64,000 nt of DNA from Rhodopseudomonas palustris. Lineage in GTDB: Bacteria; Pseudomonadota; Alphaproteobacteria; Rhizobiales; Xanthobacteraceae. A model generated the notes under the pieces. It was not told the origin of the DNA. It was given only the letters and a program-made list of their open reading frames with translations, and searched no databases. Within the stretch, counting starts at the first letter, position 1, and each line of letters begins with the position of its first letter. The DNA is taken from the NCBI RefSeq assembly GCF_003031265.1, contig NZ_CP019966.1, positions 2,418,001-2,482,000 of the forward strand. Reading direction: 5' to 3'. Shown piece by piece: positions 26,847 to 37,975 of this stretch. The translations under genes and the position numbers were made by a program.

Positions 26847-28061
26847 ATGACACTCGTTCAACGGGCGGCAGCGATGATGCTGGCCGCGCCGCTGCTGCTC
26901 GGCGCACCCGCCTTCGCGCAGCAACAGGCTCCGCTCAAGATCGGTCTGCTCGGCGACTTCCAGTCGGTGTATTCCGACATCGGCGGCCAGGGCAACGTCG
27001 AAGCCGCCAAGATGGCGATCGAGGAGATGGGCGGCACGATGTTCGGCAAGCCGATCGAGTTCATCTCGGCGGACGTGCAGAACAAGCCCGACATCGCCGC
27101 GTCGCTGGCACGCAAATGGTACGAGAACGAAAACGTCGACATGATCGTCGATCTGCCGACCTCGGCCACCGCGCTTGCCGCGATGGAGATGTCGAAGAAG
27201 TTCGAGAAGATCATGATCGTCACCGACGCGGCGTCGTCGGACATCACCGGCAAATCGTGCTCGCCCTTTACCGCGCACTGGACCTACGACACCTATTCGA
27301 ACGCCCACACCGTCGGCTCGGCGATCGTCAAGAACGGCGGCGACACCTGGTTCTTCATCACCGCGGACTATCTGTTCGGCCATTCGATCGAACGCGACAC
27401 CGGCGAGGTGGTGAAGGCGGCGGGCGGCAAGGTGCTCGGCAGCGCGCGGCATCCCTTGAACAACGCCGACTTCTCCTCGTTCCTGCTGCAGGCGCAGTCG
27501 TCGAAGGCCAAGATCATCGGTATGGCCAATGGCGGCGGCGACACCATCAACACCATCAAGCAGGCGGCCGAGTTCGGCATCGTCACCGGCGGCCAGAAGC
27601 TCGCCGGCATCGTGATGTTCATCTCCGACATCCACAGCCTGGGTCTGAAGATGGCCAACGGCCTGATCATCACCGAGGCGTATTATTGGGACCTCAATGA
27701 CCGCACCCGCGAGTTCGGCAAGAAGTACTTCGAACGCATGAAGCGGATGCCGACGATGAACCAGGCCGCGACCTACAGTGCGACACTGCACTATTTGAAG
27801 GCGGTGAAGGCGGCGAACAGCAAGGACACCAAGACGGTGCTGGCGAAGATGCGCGAACTGCCGGTGCGCGACGCCTTCACCGACCACGGCTTCCTGCGCG
27901 AGGACGGACGCATGGTGCACTCGATGTTCCTGTTCGAGGTCAAGAAGCCGGAAGAATCCAAGGCGCCGTGGGACTACTACAAGGTCCTCGCCGAAGTCCC
28001 CGGCGACCAGGCCTTCCGCCCGCTGAAAGACGGCGGCTGCCCGCTGGTGAAGGCGGAGTAG
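26847..28061 (+). CDS. Periplasmic substrate-binding protein, branched-chain/aromatic ABC type
   Basis: A 404-residue LivK-type (type I fold) binding protein. The signal peptide MTLVQRAAAMMLAAPLLLGA ends in PAFAQ near residue 25. The mature part begins PLKIGLLGDFQSVYSDIGGQ with GNVEAAKMAIEEMGG, then DLPTSATALAAMEMSKK and YDTYSNAHTVGSAIVKNGG. GGAGGAA precedes the ATG. Related R. palustris proteins bind aromatic acids, but no permease or ATPase gene is adjacent, so it is an orphan receptor. The ligand cannot be deduced. Confidence 0.88.
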   Translation: MTLVQRAAAMMLAAPLLLGAPAFAQQQAPLKIGLLGDFQSVYSDIGGQGNVEAAKMAIEEMGGTMFGKPIEFISADVQNKPDIAASLARKWYENENVDMIVDLPTSATALAAMEMSKKFEKIMIVTDAASSDITGKSCSPFTAHWTYDTYSNAHTVGSAIVKNGGDTWFFITADYLFGHSIERDTGEVVKAAGGKVLGSARHPLNNADFSSFLLQAQSSKAKIIGMANGGGDTINTIKQAAEFGIVTGGQKLAGIVMFISDIHSLGLKMANGLIITEAYYWDLNDRTREFGKKYFERMKRMPTMNQAATYSATLHYLKAVKAANSKDTKTVLAKMRELPVRDAFTDHGFLREDGRMVHSMFLFEVKKPEESKAPWDYYKVLAEVPGDQAFRPLKDGGCPLVKAE

Positions 28062-28104
28062 AGAGTAGGGCTCTGACGACGAGGCAACGTCCTCGCAGCA
28101 CAAC

Positions 28105-28214
28105 AGACGTCGTCGCCGGGCTCGACCCGGCGACCCATCTTCTTCGTTGGGACTCTCTCGTTTGCGCGCTGCACGCGCGATGGATGCGCGGGTCAAGCCC
28201 GCGCATGACGTTGT
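28105..28214. repeat. GACGTCGTCGCCGGGCTCGA-type inverted repeat
   Basis: Left arm GTCGCCGGGCTCGACCCGGC, followed by GACCCATC. Right arm GATGGATGCGCGGGTCAAGC, followed by CCGCGCATGACG. Part of the repeat cluster between the binding protein and the convergent CoxL-like gene (gap 28062-28390, no gene seen). Confidence 0.7.
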
Positions 28215-28244
28215 GAGGGAGAGGCATTATTGCCACAAGCACAG

Positions 28245-28382
28245 CGTCATCCCCCGCGCATGCGGGGGACCCAGTATTCCAGAGCGCCTGCGGCGAGCTG
28301 GACCAGGTGCCACTTGTGCGGCCCCTTCAGCCTCGAGGGACGCTCTGGAATACTGGGTCGCCCGGTCAAGCCGGGCGATGAC
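28245..28382. repeat. ACCCAGTATTCCAGAGCG-type inverted repeat
   Basis: GCGTCATCCCCCGCGCATGC with GGGGGACCCAGTATTCCAGA opposes CTCTGGAATACTGGGTCGCC with CGGTCAAGCCGGGCGATGAC. Same family as the element at 17437. It lies at a convergent gene junction and may terminate both transcripts. Confidence 0.8.
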
Positions 28383-28390
28383 TGGGTGGA

Positions 28391-30772
28391 CTACGCTGCT
28401 GTCTTCGTCTTCGCCTTGGCGTCGTGGATCGCGCGCCACACCTTCTCAGGCGTCAGCGGCATGTCGAGGGTCGTCACGCCGTAATCCTTGAGCGCATCGA
28501 GCGCGGCGTTGACGATGGTGGCTAGGGAGCCGGCGCAGCCGGCTTCGCCGCAGCCCTTGGTGCCGAGCGGATTGGTCTTGGCCGGCACCGGGTGATCGCC
28601 GACCGTCATCAGCGGGATGTCCTCGGCGCGCGGCAACGCGTAGTCCTGCAGCGAGCCGGTGATCGGCTGGCCGTCGGCGTTGTACGAGACCTTCTCCATC
28701 AGCGCCTGGCCGATGCCTTGGGCGACGCCGCCATGGAGCTGACCGGCGACGATCATCGGATTGACCACGGTGCCGAAGTCGTTGACCGCGGTGTAGCGCA
28801 CCACGCGGGTGACGCCGGTCTCCGGATCGATCTCGACCTCGGCGACATGGCAGCCGTTGGGGAAGGCGGAGGGGACGCCTTCGGTGGTGTGATCGACGTC
28901 GAGTGAGGAGGGGACGCCCTCCGGCAGCTCGGCGCCGCGCAGCCGCTGCGCCAGGTCCATGATGCCGATGCTGCGGTCGGTGCCGGCGACGGTGAAGCGG
29001 CCGTCGGCAAATTCGATGTCGGCTTCGGCGGTTTCCAAGAGATGCGCCGCAGCGCTCTTGCCCTTGGCGATCACCTTTTGCGACGCCTCGACGATCGCCA
29101 TGCCGCTGGCAGTGATCGAACGCGATCCGCCGGTGCCGTTGCCGGTGTGGACGATATCGCTGTCGCCCTGTTCGAGCCGGATGCGCTCGAACGGCACGCC
29201 GAGAAACGTGCTGAGTACCTGTGCGAACGGCGTCGCGTGGCCCTGGCCGTAGTCGAGCGTGCCGGTGATCAGCCGCACCGTGCCGCCTTCTTCGAACACG
29301 ATCTTGCCGAGTTCGGGGTTCGGCGGCGCCGTCACTTCGAGATATGAGCCGACCGCGATGCCGCGCAGCTTGCCGGCCTTGCGCGCGTCCTTCTTGCGCT
29401 TGGCGAAGCCGTCATAGTCGGACTGTTCCAGCGCCTGTCCGAACACGCCGGCGAAATCACCGCTGTCGTAGGTCACGCCGGAGCAGGCGGTGAACGGCAT
29501 CTGCGTCGGCTTGATGAAGTTGCGCTTGCGCAAGGTGAGGCGGTCGATCCCCATCTCGTCGGCGGCGCGATCGATCAGCCGCTCCAGGAAGTAGTTGGCT
29601 TCGGGCCGGCCGGCGCCGCGATAGGCGCCCATCAGCGTGACGTTGGTGACGACGCACTTGATATCGACGCTAAGCAACGGCGTCCGGTACACGCTGCCGA
29701 TGTTCTTGCCGGTGTTGAGCGACAGCGGCAGCGGCGCGACGCCGGTGATCTGAGCGCCGAGATTGCCGGTGCCGGAAAGGCGGATCGCCAGGAAGCGTCC
29801 GCCGGCATCCAGCGCCAGTTCGGCGCGGATCTGCTGGCCGCGGCCCTGGCTGTCGGAGAGGAAGCTGGTCGAACGCTCGTCGGTCCACTTCACCGGGCGG
29901 CCGAGTGCCTTGGCGGCGTGCAGAATGCAGATGTACTCGGGGTAAGAGATGTTCTTCATCCCGAATGAGCCGCCGACCTGGCCGGTCAGCACCCGCACCT
30001 TGTCGGTCGGCACGCCGAGCAGTTTGGCCAGCGTATTGCGGTTGCCAGAGACGCCCTGGGTCGGCAGCTGGATGGTGTAGCGGCCGTTCTGCTGATCGTA
30101 GGAGGCGAGCCCGACCCGCGGCTCCATCGGCACCGCGGCAACGCGGGTGTTCTCGATATCCAGCGTGGTGACGTGCGCGGCCGCGGTGAAGGCTGCGTTC
30201 ACCGCCGCGGTGTCGCCGAAGTGATAGTCGAGCGCGACGTTGTTCTCGATGTGATCGTAGAGCTGGGGCGCGCCGGGCTGCATCGCGGCTTCTGCATCGG
30301 TGACGGCGGGGAGCGGGTCGATGTCGAGTTCGACCGCTTCGGCGGCATCGCGCGCCTGCGCCAGCGTCTTGGCGACCACAAACGCGACGGGCTCGCCGAC
30401 GAAGCGCACCTTGTCGGTGGCCAGCGCGCCGTGATGGGTTTGCTTCAGCGGCGTGCCGTCGCGGCTCTTGAGCGGCAGGCCGGAGCTGAACGGCGCGTAG
30501 CCGGCGACGGCGAGGTCGGCGCCGGTGTAGATCGCGCAGACGCCGGGCATTGCCTTGGCGGCCTCGGTGCCGATGCCGCGGATGATGCCGTGCGGATGCG
30601 GACTGCGCACCATCACGGCGTAGAACTGCCCCGGCAGATTGCAGTCGTCGGTGTAGCGGCCCTTGCCGCGCAGCAGCGTCTCGTCCTCCTTGCGCCGGAC
30701 CGGCTGGCCCACGCCGAATTTGTGCAGCGCGAGGGAGGTGTCGAGCGACGCGTTGGCGGGGCTGTCCTGCAT
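28391..30772 (-). CDS. Xanthine dehydrogenase-family molybdopterin subunit (CoxL form II-like)
   Basis: A 793-residue large subunit of the molybdenum hydroxylase family. N-terminal VGQPVRRKEDETLLRGKGRY is the family opening. The cofactor-contact motifs TGQVGGSFGMKN near 255-266 and GAYRGAGRPEANYFLERLID near 370 are present. The AYRGAGR form marks it as a form II CoxL homologue, not a true CO dehydrogenase (AYxCSFR). KGCGEAGCAGS near 738-748 carries the active-site glutamate. No FAD or iron-sulfur subunit gene lies beside it, so its partners must be encoded elsewhere. The substrate is unknown, possibly an aldehyde or N-heterocycle. Confidence 0.88.
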   Translation of the reverse strand: MQDSPANASLDTSLALHKFGVGQPVRRKEDETLLRGKGRYTDDCNLPGQFYAVMVRSPHPHGIIRGIGTEAAKAMPGVCAIYTGADLAVAGYAPFSSGLPLKSRDGTPLKQTHHGALATDKVRFVGEPVAFVVAKTLAQARDAAEAVELDIDPLPAVTDAEAAMQPGAPQLYDHIENNVALDYHFGDTAAVNAAFTAAAHVTTLDIENTRVAAVPMEPRVGLASYDQQNGRYTIQLPTQGVSGNRNTLAKLLGVPTDKVRVLTGQVGGSFGMKNISYPEYICILHAAKALGRPVKWTDERSTSFLSDSQGRGQQIRAELALDAGGRFLAIRLSGTGNLGAQITGVAPLPLSLNTGKNIGSVYRTPLLSVDIKCVVTNVTLMGAYRGAGRPEANYFLERLIDRAADEMGIDRLTLRKRNFIKPTQMPFTACSGVTYDSGDFAGVFGQALEQSDYDGFAKRKKDARKAGKLRGIAVGSYLEVTAPPNPELGKIVFEEGGTVRLITGTLDYGQGHATPFAQVLSTFLGVPFERIRLEQGDSDIVHTGNGTGGSRSITASGMAIVEASQKVIAKGKSAAAHLLETAEADIEFADGRFTVAGTDRSIGIMDLAQRLRGAELPEGVPSSLDVDHTTEGVPSAFPNGCHVAEVEIDPETGVTRVVRYTAVNDFGTVVNPMIVAGQLHGGVAQGIGQALMEKVSYNADGQPITGSLQDYALPRAEDIPLMTVGDHPVPAKTNPLGTKGCGEAGCAGSLATIVNAALDALKDYGVTTLDMPLTPEKVWRAIHDAKAKTKTAA

Positions 30773-31012
30773 GAGGCTGAGTTCCGGCTTGAGAGGCGCG
30801 CGGGACGGGAAAAGGCCGCGTGGGGCGGCGTTTCTGCGCGGGGAATGTCAGTGCTGATAGTCCTAACGGATAGCGCAGCCGCCCACACGCCACAACGCAC
30901 GAAACCGCATGCTTCGCCCGCAGGTGGGTTGCGCCGGGGCGGTGCGCTGCTAAACTTTCCGTGAATGATGATTTCGACGTCGGCCGTGCACGGCTGCGGA
31001 AAGACGAATTTG

Positions 31013-32080
31013 ATGGACGACGAAACGCGGCTTCGCCCGGGCTCGCTGCTTGGCGAGGACCCGCACGCGATCGTTGCGATCGCCGAGGAGGAGCACGCCA
31101 CCGCGTCCCACGGCGACGGCGTTTACGCCGCGCTCGACCTCGGCACCAATAACTGCCGGCTGCTGATCGCGCGGCCGGCGGGCGACGGCTTTCGCGTGAT
31201 CGACTCGTTCTCGCGGATCATCCGGCTCGGCGAGGGCGTTGCCACCACCGGCCGGATTAGCGAGGCGGCGATCGGACGGGCGATCTCGGCGCTCGCGGTG
31301 TGCCGCGAGAAGATCGATGCACGCAAAGCCAGGCGGCAGCGGCTGATTGCAACCGAGGCCTGCCGCGCCGCCAGCAATGCCGACGAGTTTTGTGACAGGG
31401 TCGCGCACGCCACCGGCATCCGGCTCGAGATCATCGGCCGCGAAACCGAAGCGCGGCTCGCCGCGACCGGTTGCTCGCCGCTACTCGATCCGAACGGCCG
31501 CGGTGCGATCCTGTTCGATATCGGCGGCGGCTCCAGCGAATTGGTGCGGATTGCCCGCGATCCGGATCGGCCCGACGTGCCGCCGCGAATTCAGGCCTGG
31601 ATGTCGGTGCCGCTCGGCGTGGTCACGCTGGCCGAAGCGTTCGGTGGCAAGGTGGTGACGCCGGAGACCTACACGTCGATGGTCGCCGAGGTCGCCAAGC
31701 ATGTTGCGCCATTCGCCGCCCAGCATGGCGGCGATCTCGACCGGATGCATTTGCTCGGCACTTCGGGCACGGTGACGACGTTGGCCGGTCTGTATCTCGA
31801 CCTGATCCGCTACGACCGGCGGCGGGTCGATGGCATCTGGATGAGCGACGCCGAACTCAGCGCCACGGTCGAGAAGCTGCGCAGTATGAGTTATCACGAC
31901 CGCGCCCATAACCATTGCATCGGCAATGAGCGGGCCGATCTGGTGCTGGCCGGCTGCGCCATCCTCGATGCAGTCCGCGCGGCGTTCCCGCTGCCGCGGC
32001 TGCGCGTCGCCGATCGCGGTCTGCGCGAGGGCATGCTGGTCGAAATGATGCGCGAAGACGGCGTGCTCGGGCCGGTGTAG
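31013..32080 (+). CDS. ppx: Exopolyphosphatase / pppGpp phosphatase (Ppx/GppA)
   Basis: A 355-residue actin-fold phosphatase. YAALDLGTNNCRLLIARPAG (phosphate-1) lies near residue 38, EACRAASNADEF (DEATRxAxN-like) near 117, the phosphate-2 motif GAILFDIGGGSSELVRI near 162-178, and LLGTSGTVTTLAGL near 246-259. It lacks the C-terminal HD-like domain of the long E. coli Ppx, as is usual in alphaproteobacteria. An ATG at 30965 is an alternative start; ATG 31013 has GGAAAG upstream. It is followed, after a convergent lysE-type gene, by rlmE on the same strand. Confidence 0.9.
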   Translation: MDDETRLRPGSLLGEDPHAIVAIAEEEHATASHGDGVYAALDLGTNNCRLLIARPAGDGFRVIDSFSRIIRLGEGVATTGRISEAAIGRAISALAVCREKIDARKARRQRLIATEACRAASNADEFCDRVAHATGIRLEIIGRETEARLAATGCSPLLDPNGRGAILFDIGGGSSELVRIARDPDRPDVPPRIQAWMSVPLGVVTLAEAFGGKVVTPETYTSMVAEVAKHVAPFAAQHGGDLDRMHLLGTSGTVTTLAGLYLDLIRYDRRRVDGIWMSDAELSATVEKLRSMSYHDRAHNHCIGNERADLVLAGCAILDAVRAAFPLPRLRVADRGLREGMLVEMMREDGVLGPV

Positions 32081-32104
32081 TTCGCGCGAGGACGCCGCTG
32101 GCGG

Positions 32105-32680
32105 TCAAACGGTGGTGAGCGCGCCGGCGATCAGCGACAGCGACACCAGCGCCAGCCATAGCGACGCGATCCGCTGCGTCAGCCTCAGGCGGCCGTCGCC
32201 GCCGGCTCCGATCTGCGTCATCGTGCCGGCAAAGCCCCACAGCAGCGCCACCGCGAAGACCATCAGGCAGAACATCATCAGTCTGGCGGCAAAGTCGGGT
32301 TCGCTCGGTGCAGGCAGCAGCACCAGGGCGAAGATCAGCGCCTTCGGGTTCAGCAACGTCGTGAGATACACCCGCCGCGCCGTGATGGCGCCGGTCGCGC
32401 CGGACGGGTTCAGGTGCCACAGCCGCACCGCCAGCAGCATCACCCAGGCAGCCGCGGCGACCTTCACGATCAGAGCTGCGGCCGGCAGCTCCGCCATCAG
32501 GTCGGCGCCGAGATAGGCGAGGGGCAGGATCGCCGTCAGGTAGCCGAGCAGTTCGGCCGGCAGCAGCCGCGCGACGCGGCCGAGCCCACCCTGTGCCCCG
32601 GCGACGCCGATCAGGGTGTTGGTCGGCCCCGGGGCCAGCAGCAGCGCCAGAACGGCGGAGGCGAAAGCGGCTAATGACAT
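32105..32680 (-). CDS. LysE/RhtB-family exporter
   Basis: A 191-residue membrane protein with about six hydrophobic segments. The N-terminus MSLAAFASAVLALLLAPGPT and NTLIGVAGAQGG gives the LysE signature (PGPxN with a following G-x-x-x-G stretch), and TLLNPKALIFALVLLP near 108-123 is the second conserved NPK motif. It should export amino acids or a similar metabolite. The ATG at 32680 was chosen at the family start, although the frame is open 46 codons further. It is inserted in opposite orientation between ppx and rlmE. Confidence 0.85.
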   Translation of the reverse strand: MSLAAFASAVLALLLAPGPTNTLIGVAGAQGGLGRVARLLPAELLGYLTAILPLAYLGADLMAELPAAALIVKVAAAAWVMLLAVRLWHLNPSGATGAITARRVYLTTLLNPKALIFALVLLPAPSEPDFAARLMMFCLMVFAVALLWGFAGTMTQIGAGGDGRLRLTQRIASLWLALVSLSLIAGALTTV

Positions 32681-32877
32681 GATCCCAGCCTGTTGGACCT
32701 CCGGGAGGTATTCCTTGCGGCCATCGATGTCTTGATCTTGATCATGCCGCAAGCCTCGAAACGCCGCGGCATCCTGGCACGCATCCGCGATGGCGGCCGG
32801 ATGGAGCCGGTTCCGCACTGGTTTTTCCGGGCCCGTCTGGTAAGCAGCGGCCTTATCCCTCGATCGTAAGCGAAGCC

Positions 32878-33591
32878 ATGGCCAAGGACACCACCGGACG
32901 AATGCGCGTCACCGTCAAAAGCGGCGGGCGGATGAAGCTGTCGTCCAAGCTGTGGCTGGAGCGCCAGCTCAACGACCCTTACGTGGCGCAGGCCAAGCGC
33001 GACGGCTACCGTTCGCGCGCCGCCTACAAGCTCACCGAGATCGACGACAAGTTCCGGCTGCTCAAGCCCGGCATGGCGGTGGTCGACCTCGGCGCCGCAC
33101 CCGGCGGTTGGAGCCAGGTTGCGGCCAAGAAGGTCGGGGCCGCCGACGGCCGCGGTAAGGTGGTGGCGATCGACTTGTTGGAGATGGGCGAGGTCCCCGG
33201 GGTCACCTTCGCGCAGCTCGATTTTCTCGATCCCTCGGCGCCGGACCGGTTGCGCGAAATGCTTGGCGGCGGTGCCGATCTGGTGATGAGCGACATGGCC
33301 GCCAACACCACCGGCCACCGCAAGACCGACCAGCTCCGCATCGTCGGCCTGGTCGAGACCGCGGCGATGTTCGCGGCCGAGGTGTTGAAGCCGGGCGGGG
33401 CGTTTCTCGCCAAGGTGTTTCAGAGCGGCGCCGATGCAGCGCTGATGGCCGAACTGAAGCGCGACTATGCCAGCGTGAAGCACGTCAAGCCGGCGGCGAG
33501 CCGCAAGGACTCGTCTGAGCGCTACTTGCTGGCGACCGGCTTTCGTGGCGGTGCGGCGCGTGACGCAACGGCTGGCGGCGAACTGGGGTGA
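32878..33591 (+). CDS. rlmE: 23S rRNA 2'-O-ribose methyltransferase (RlmE/FtsJ)
   Basis: A 237-residue Rossmann-fold methyltransferase that modifies U2552 of 23S rRNA on the 50S subunit. Motifs: LNDPYVAQAKRDGYRSRAAY with KLTEIDDKF near 31-59, SAM motif VVDLGAAPGGWSQVAAKKVG near 68-87, DLVMSDMAANTTGHRKTD near 132-149, and the catalytic lysine in GGAFLAKVFQSG near 176. The K-D-K-E tetrad positions are present. The N-terminal TTGRMRVTVKSGGR extension is typical of alphaproteobacterial copies. Confidence 0.94.
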   Translation: MAKDTTGRMRVTVKSGGRMKLSSKLWLERQLNDPYVAQAKRDGYRSRAAYKLTEIDDKFRLLKPGMAVVDLGAAPGGWSQVAAKKVGAADGRGKVVAIDLLEMGEVPGVTFAQLDFLDPSAPDRLREMLGGGADLVMSDMAANTTGHRKTDQLRIVGLVETAAMFAAEVLKPGGAFLAKVFQSGADAALMAELKRDYASVKHVKPAASRKDSSERYLLATGFRGGAARDATAGGELG

Positions 33592-33752
33592 CGCCGCTCG
33601 CTTGGCGCCTTGCCGTGCGAGAGTGCAACTTAGTCGCGCTTTAAAGCAGCGAATTCATCTGGTTAATTGTTGGTAAAGGTAGCTTTCTACAGAGCACTTC
33701 CTCGTAGTTCCCATAGGCTTAGCGGCATCCATCGGGCGAATCGGGGGGACCA

Positions 33753-33932
33753 ATGGAGATTCCTACGCCGATGTGCAGAGCCTGCGGTGTCGATCGGGAG
33801 CTGATCGAGATCGAGCATGCCAACGCGTCGTTCGATGTGCCGCATTTTCGCTGCCCGATCTGCAACGACGTGCTGCGCCTGGCCGTCCGCCAGGACGACG
33901 GTGCCCAGTCCGGTGGCGACCGTTTCGGCTGA
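33753..33932 (+). CDS. Small zinc-ribbon protein (59 aa)
   Basis: The short frame reads MEIPTPMCRACGVDREL through HFRCPICNDVL to a GGDRFG end and stops at 33930-33932. Two Cys-x-x-Cys knuckles (residues 8-11 and 34-37) with a histidine nearby form a likely zinc ribbon. GGGGGGA stands about six bases before the ATG, a strong ribosome site. No relatives were recognised by eye. It lies alone between rlmE and a convergent transporter gene. It could be a regulator or a metal-binding accessory protein; this is unproven. Confidence 0.6.
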   Translation: MEIPTPMCRACGVDRELIEIEHANASFDVPHFRCPICNDVLRLAVRQDDGAQSGGDRFG

Positions 33933-33947
33933 TCGACAGAACCTTAC

Positions 33948-35423
33948 CTAGCCGAACCGCTGGTCGCGGGCGTCCTGGGTCTGTTCGGACGCAGCCTTGG
34001 TCGCGGCTTTGGCGCCGGCCTTCTTGCTCGAAATCTCGATCGCCTTGCGCCCCGAAATCTCGTGGCCGGCATCGCTCGGCATCTGCCAGAAGAACAGCGC
34101 TGACAGCGCAGCCGGTACCGCCACCACGATAAAGGCGGGGGCGAAGTCGGCCGCGCCGAGCGTGGTGACGCCGCGCAGCGCCATCGTCGCTTCCACCGAG
34201 AATGCACCGACTGCAACACCTGCCGACAGCGCAAGCTGCTGGCCGACGCTGAGCAGGGTGGTGGCGCGGCTCATCTGGGCCTGCTCGACCTCGGCATATG
34301 CGACGGTGTTGATCGAGGTGAACTGCAGCGATCGGAAGAAGCCGCCGACCACCAGGATGATCATGATCAGCAGCAGCGGCGTGCCCGGTGCGAACAGCGC
34401 GCAGGCGGCGAGAAACACCGAGCTGACCACGGCGTTCACCGTCATGATGTTGCGGAACCCGAAGGCGCGGATGATCCGCGCCGCCAGCGTCTTCATCCCG
34501 ATCGCGCCGGCTGCGGAAGCGAAGGTGACGAGGCCGGATTGAAACGGCGACAGCCCGAAGCCGATCTGCATCAGCAGCGGTAGTAGGAACGGCAGTGCGC
34601 CGATGCCGAGCCGAAACAGAAAGCCGCCGATCAGGCTGGAGCGCAGCGTCGTCAGGCGTAGCAGCGAGAAGTCCAGCACCGGCGCCGGCACTCTGCGGGC
34701 GTGGAACACGTACAGCGTCATCGCGATCGCGCCGACGCCGATCAGCCCGACCACCACGCTCCAGTGCAGCAGGCCGAGGCCGGCGACCGACAGGCCGAAG
34801 GCGATACCGGCGACGCCGATGCCGGCGAGGACCAGGCCCATCAGGTCGAACCGTTCTGGGCGTTCGCCCTGGATGGGATCGATGAAACGCTGCGCCATCG
34901 CGATCCCGATCAGCCCGATCGGGATGTTGATCAGGAAGATCCAGTGCCAGGAGAAGTAGGTGGTGATGAAGCCGCCGAGCGGTGGCCCGATCACCGGCCC
35001 GATCAGCGCCGGTACCGTCACCCAGGCCATCGCCCCGACCAGCGCGCTTTTTTCGATCGAGCGCAGCAGCACCAACCGCCCAACAGGAGTCATCATCGCC
35101 CCCCCGATCCCCTGGATAATGCGGGCGATGACGAAGTGATGGATCGAGCTCGACAGCGCGCAGCCGATCGAGCCGACCATGAACACCGCGATTGCGATCG
35201 AGAACACCGTGCGCGCACCGAACCGGTCCGCAGTCCAGCCCGACGCCGGAATGAACACCGCCAGCGACAGCAGATACGAGGTGATCGCCAGCTTCAGCGT
35301 CAGCGGCGAGGTGCCGATGTCGGCGGCGATCGCCGGCAGCGAAGTCGCGATCACGGTCGCGTCCATGTTCTCCATGAACAGCGCGGCAGCCACGATCAGC
35401 GGAATAACTCGATCTTTGTTCAT
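33948..35423 (-). CDS. MFS drug/multidrug exporter, DHA2 (EmrB/QacA) type
   Basis: A 491-residue, 14-helix major facilitator. The first loop is ENMDATVIATSLPAIAADIG near residues 18-37, the motif D1-like segment of DHA2 exporters. GWTADRFGARTVFSIAIAVF near 62-81 is MFS motif A, and GPVIGPPLGGFITTYFSWHW with IFLINIPIGLIGI is motif C. The last 40 residues are a charged cytoplasmic tail rich in Lys and Ala. Proton-driven export of hydrophobic drugs is likely. No membrane-fusion partner or regulator is adjacent. Confidence 0.88.
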   Translation of the reverse strand: MNKDRVIPLIVAAALFMENMDATVIATSLPAIAADIGTSPLTLKLAITSYLLSLAVFIPASGWTADRFGARTVFSIAIAVFMVGSIGCALSSSIHHFVIARIIQGIGGAMMTPVGRLVLLRSIEKSALVGAMAWVTVPALIGPVIGPPLGGFITTYFSWHWIFLINIPIGLIGIAMAQRFIDPIQGERPERFDLMGLVLAGIGVAGIAFGLSVAGLGLLHWSVVVGLIGVGAIAMTLYVFHARRVPAPVLDFSLLRLTTLRSSLIGGFLFRLGIGALPFLLPLLMQIGFGLSPFQSGLVTFASAAGAIGMKTLAARIIRAFGFRNIMTVNAVVSSVFLAACALFAPGTPLLLIMIILVVGGFFRSLQFTSINTVAYAEVEQAQMSRATTLLSVGQQLALSAGVAVGAFSVEATMALRGVTTLGAADFAPAFIVVAVPAALSALFFWQMPSDAGHEISGRKAIEISSKKAGAKAATKAASEQTQDARDQRFG

Positions 35424-35615
35424 CGGAGATTTCGATCAGAGGAGGGCGCTTGGGCTGTAGCACCGTGTCGCGGCCCCGGCTATTGCGGAGCTTGCGCGGT
35501 TACCTAAATCCTCTGTGACCGGCACAGCTTCCTTATGGCGGAAATCGCTTTCGGATGTGCTTGCGGTGATGACGATGAGCGGCGCCTCGATCGGTTCCGC
35601 GACGGAGACTGGCCG

Positions 35616-35864
35616 ATGATCTATCTGCTCGCTGCGTTCCTGCCGCCGCTCGGTTTGTTGTTCAACGGCCAGCCGCTGTCGGCGGTTTTCAACCTCGTGC
35701 TGCTGGTGCTCTGCATCGTGCTCGGGCTGATCTTCCACCCGCTGCTGGTGATTCCGTCGCTGCACGCGCTGATTGCCGTGCGGATGGAGCGCGAAAAGCG
35801 GATGCACCGCGAGGTCGTCGAGGCGATCCGCGAACATGGTCTGCCGCCGGCCTACCGGCGCTGA
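35616..35864 (+). CDS. Small membrane protein, PMP3/UPF0057-like
   Basis: An 82-residue protein with two hydrophobic spans, LLAAFLPPLGLLF (about 4-16) and FNLVLLVLCIVLGLIFHPLL (about 25-44), then a charged tail REKRMHREVVEAIREHG. The LPPLG start and the asparagine-leucine-rich second helix resemble PMP3/YqaE stress proteins, but the match is loose. The ATG at 35616 was chosen over one 27 codons upstream because it begins exactly at the hydrophobic span. Function is uncertain. Confidence 0.55.
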   Translation: MIYLLAAFLPPLGLLFNGQPLSAVFNLVLLVLCIVLGLIFHPLLVIPSLHALIAVRMEREKRMHREVVEAIREHGLPPAYRR

Positions 35865-37713
<1,849 letters not shown>

Positions 37714-37764
37714 GGCGGCTGACTTAAGTAACGACCTCTCCACCGTAATAACGACCTCTTCACA

Positions 37765-37878
37765 GTCATTCCGGGGCGCGCGTGAACGCGTGAACCCGGA
37801 ATCTGGAGATTGTTGCAGTCTCTGAGGTGCCCCGACCCGCGAGATTCCGGGTCCGCGCTTCGCGCGCCCCGGAATGAC
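37765..37878. repeat. GTCATTCCGGGG-type long inverted repeat
   Basis: From GTCATTCCGGGGCGCGCGTG with AACCCGGAATCT to GAGATTCCGGGTCCGCGCTT with CGCGCGCCCCGGAATGAC. It lies between guaB and the next gene and could end the guaB transcript. Same family as the copies near 15.3, 17.6 and 20.9 kb. Confidence 0.85.
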
Positions 37879-37975
37879 GATGAAGGCTGCCTGCACGGCT
37901 GATGCAGTTGGCGAATGCGGTGGTGTCGCTTACAGTCGCGGCCCTGACGACAACGAACATCAAAAAGGAAACGAA

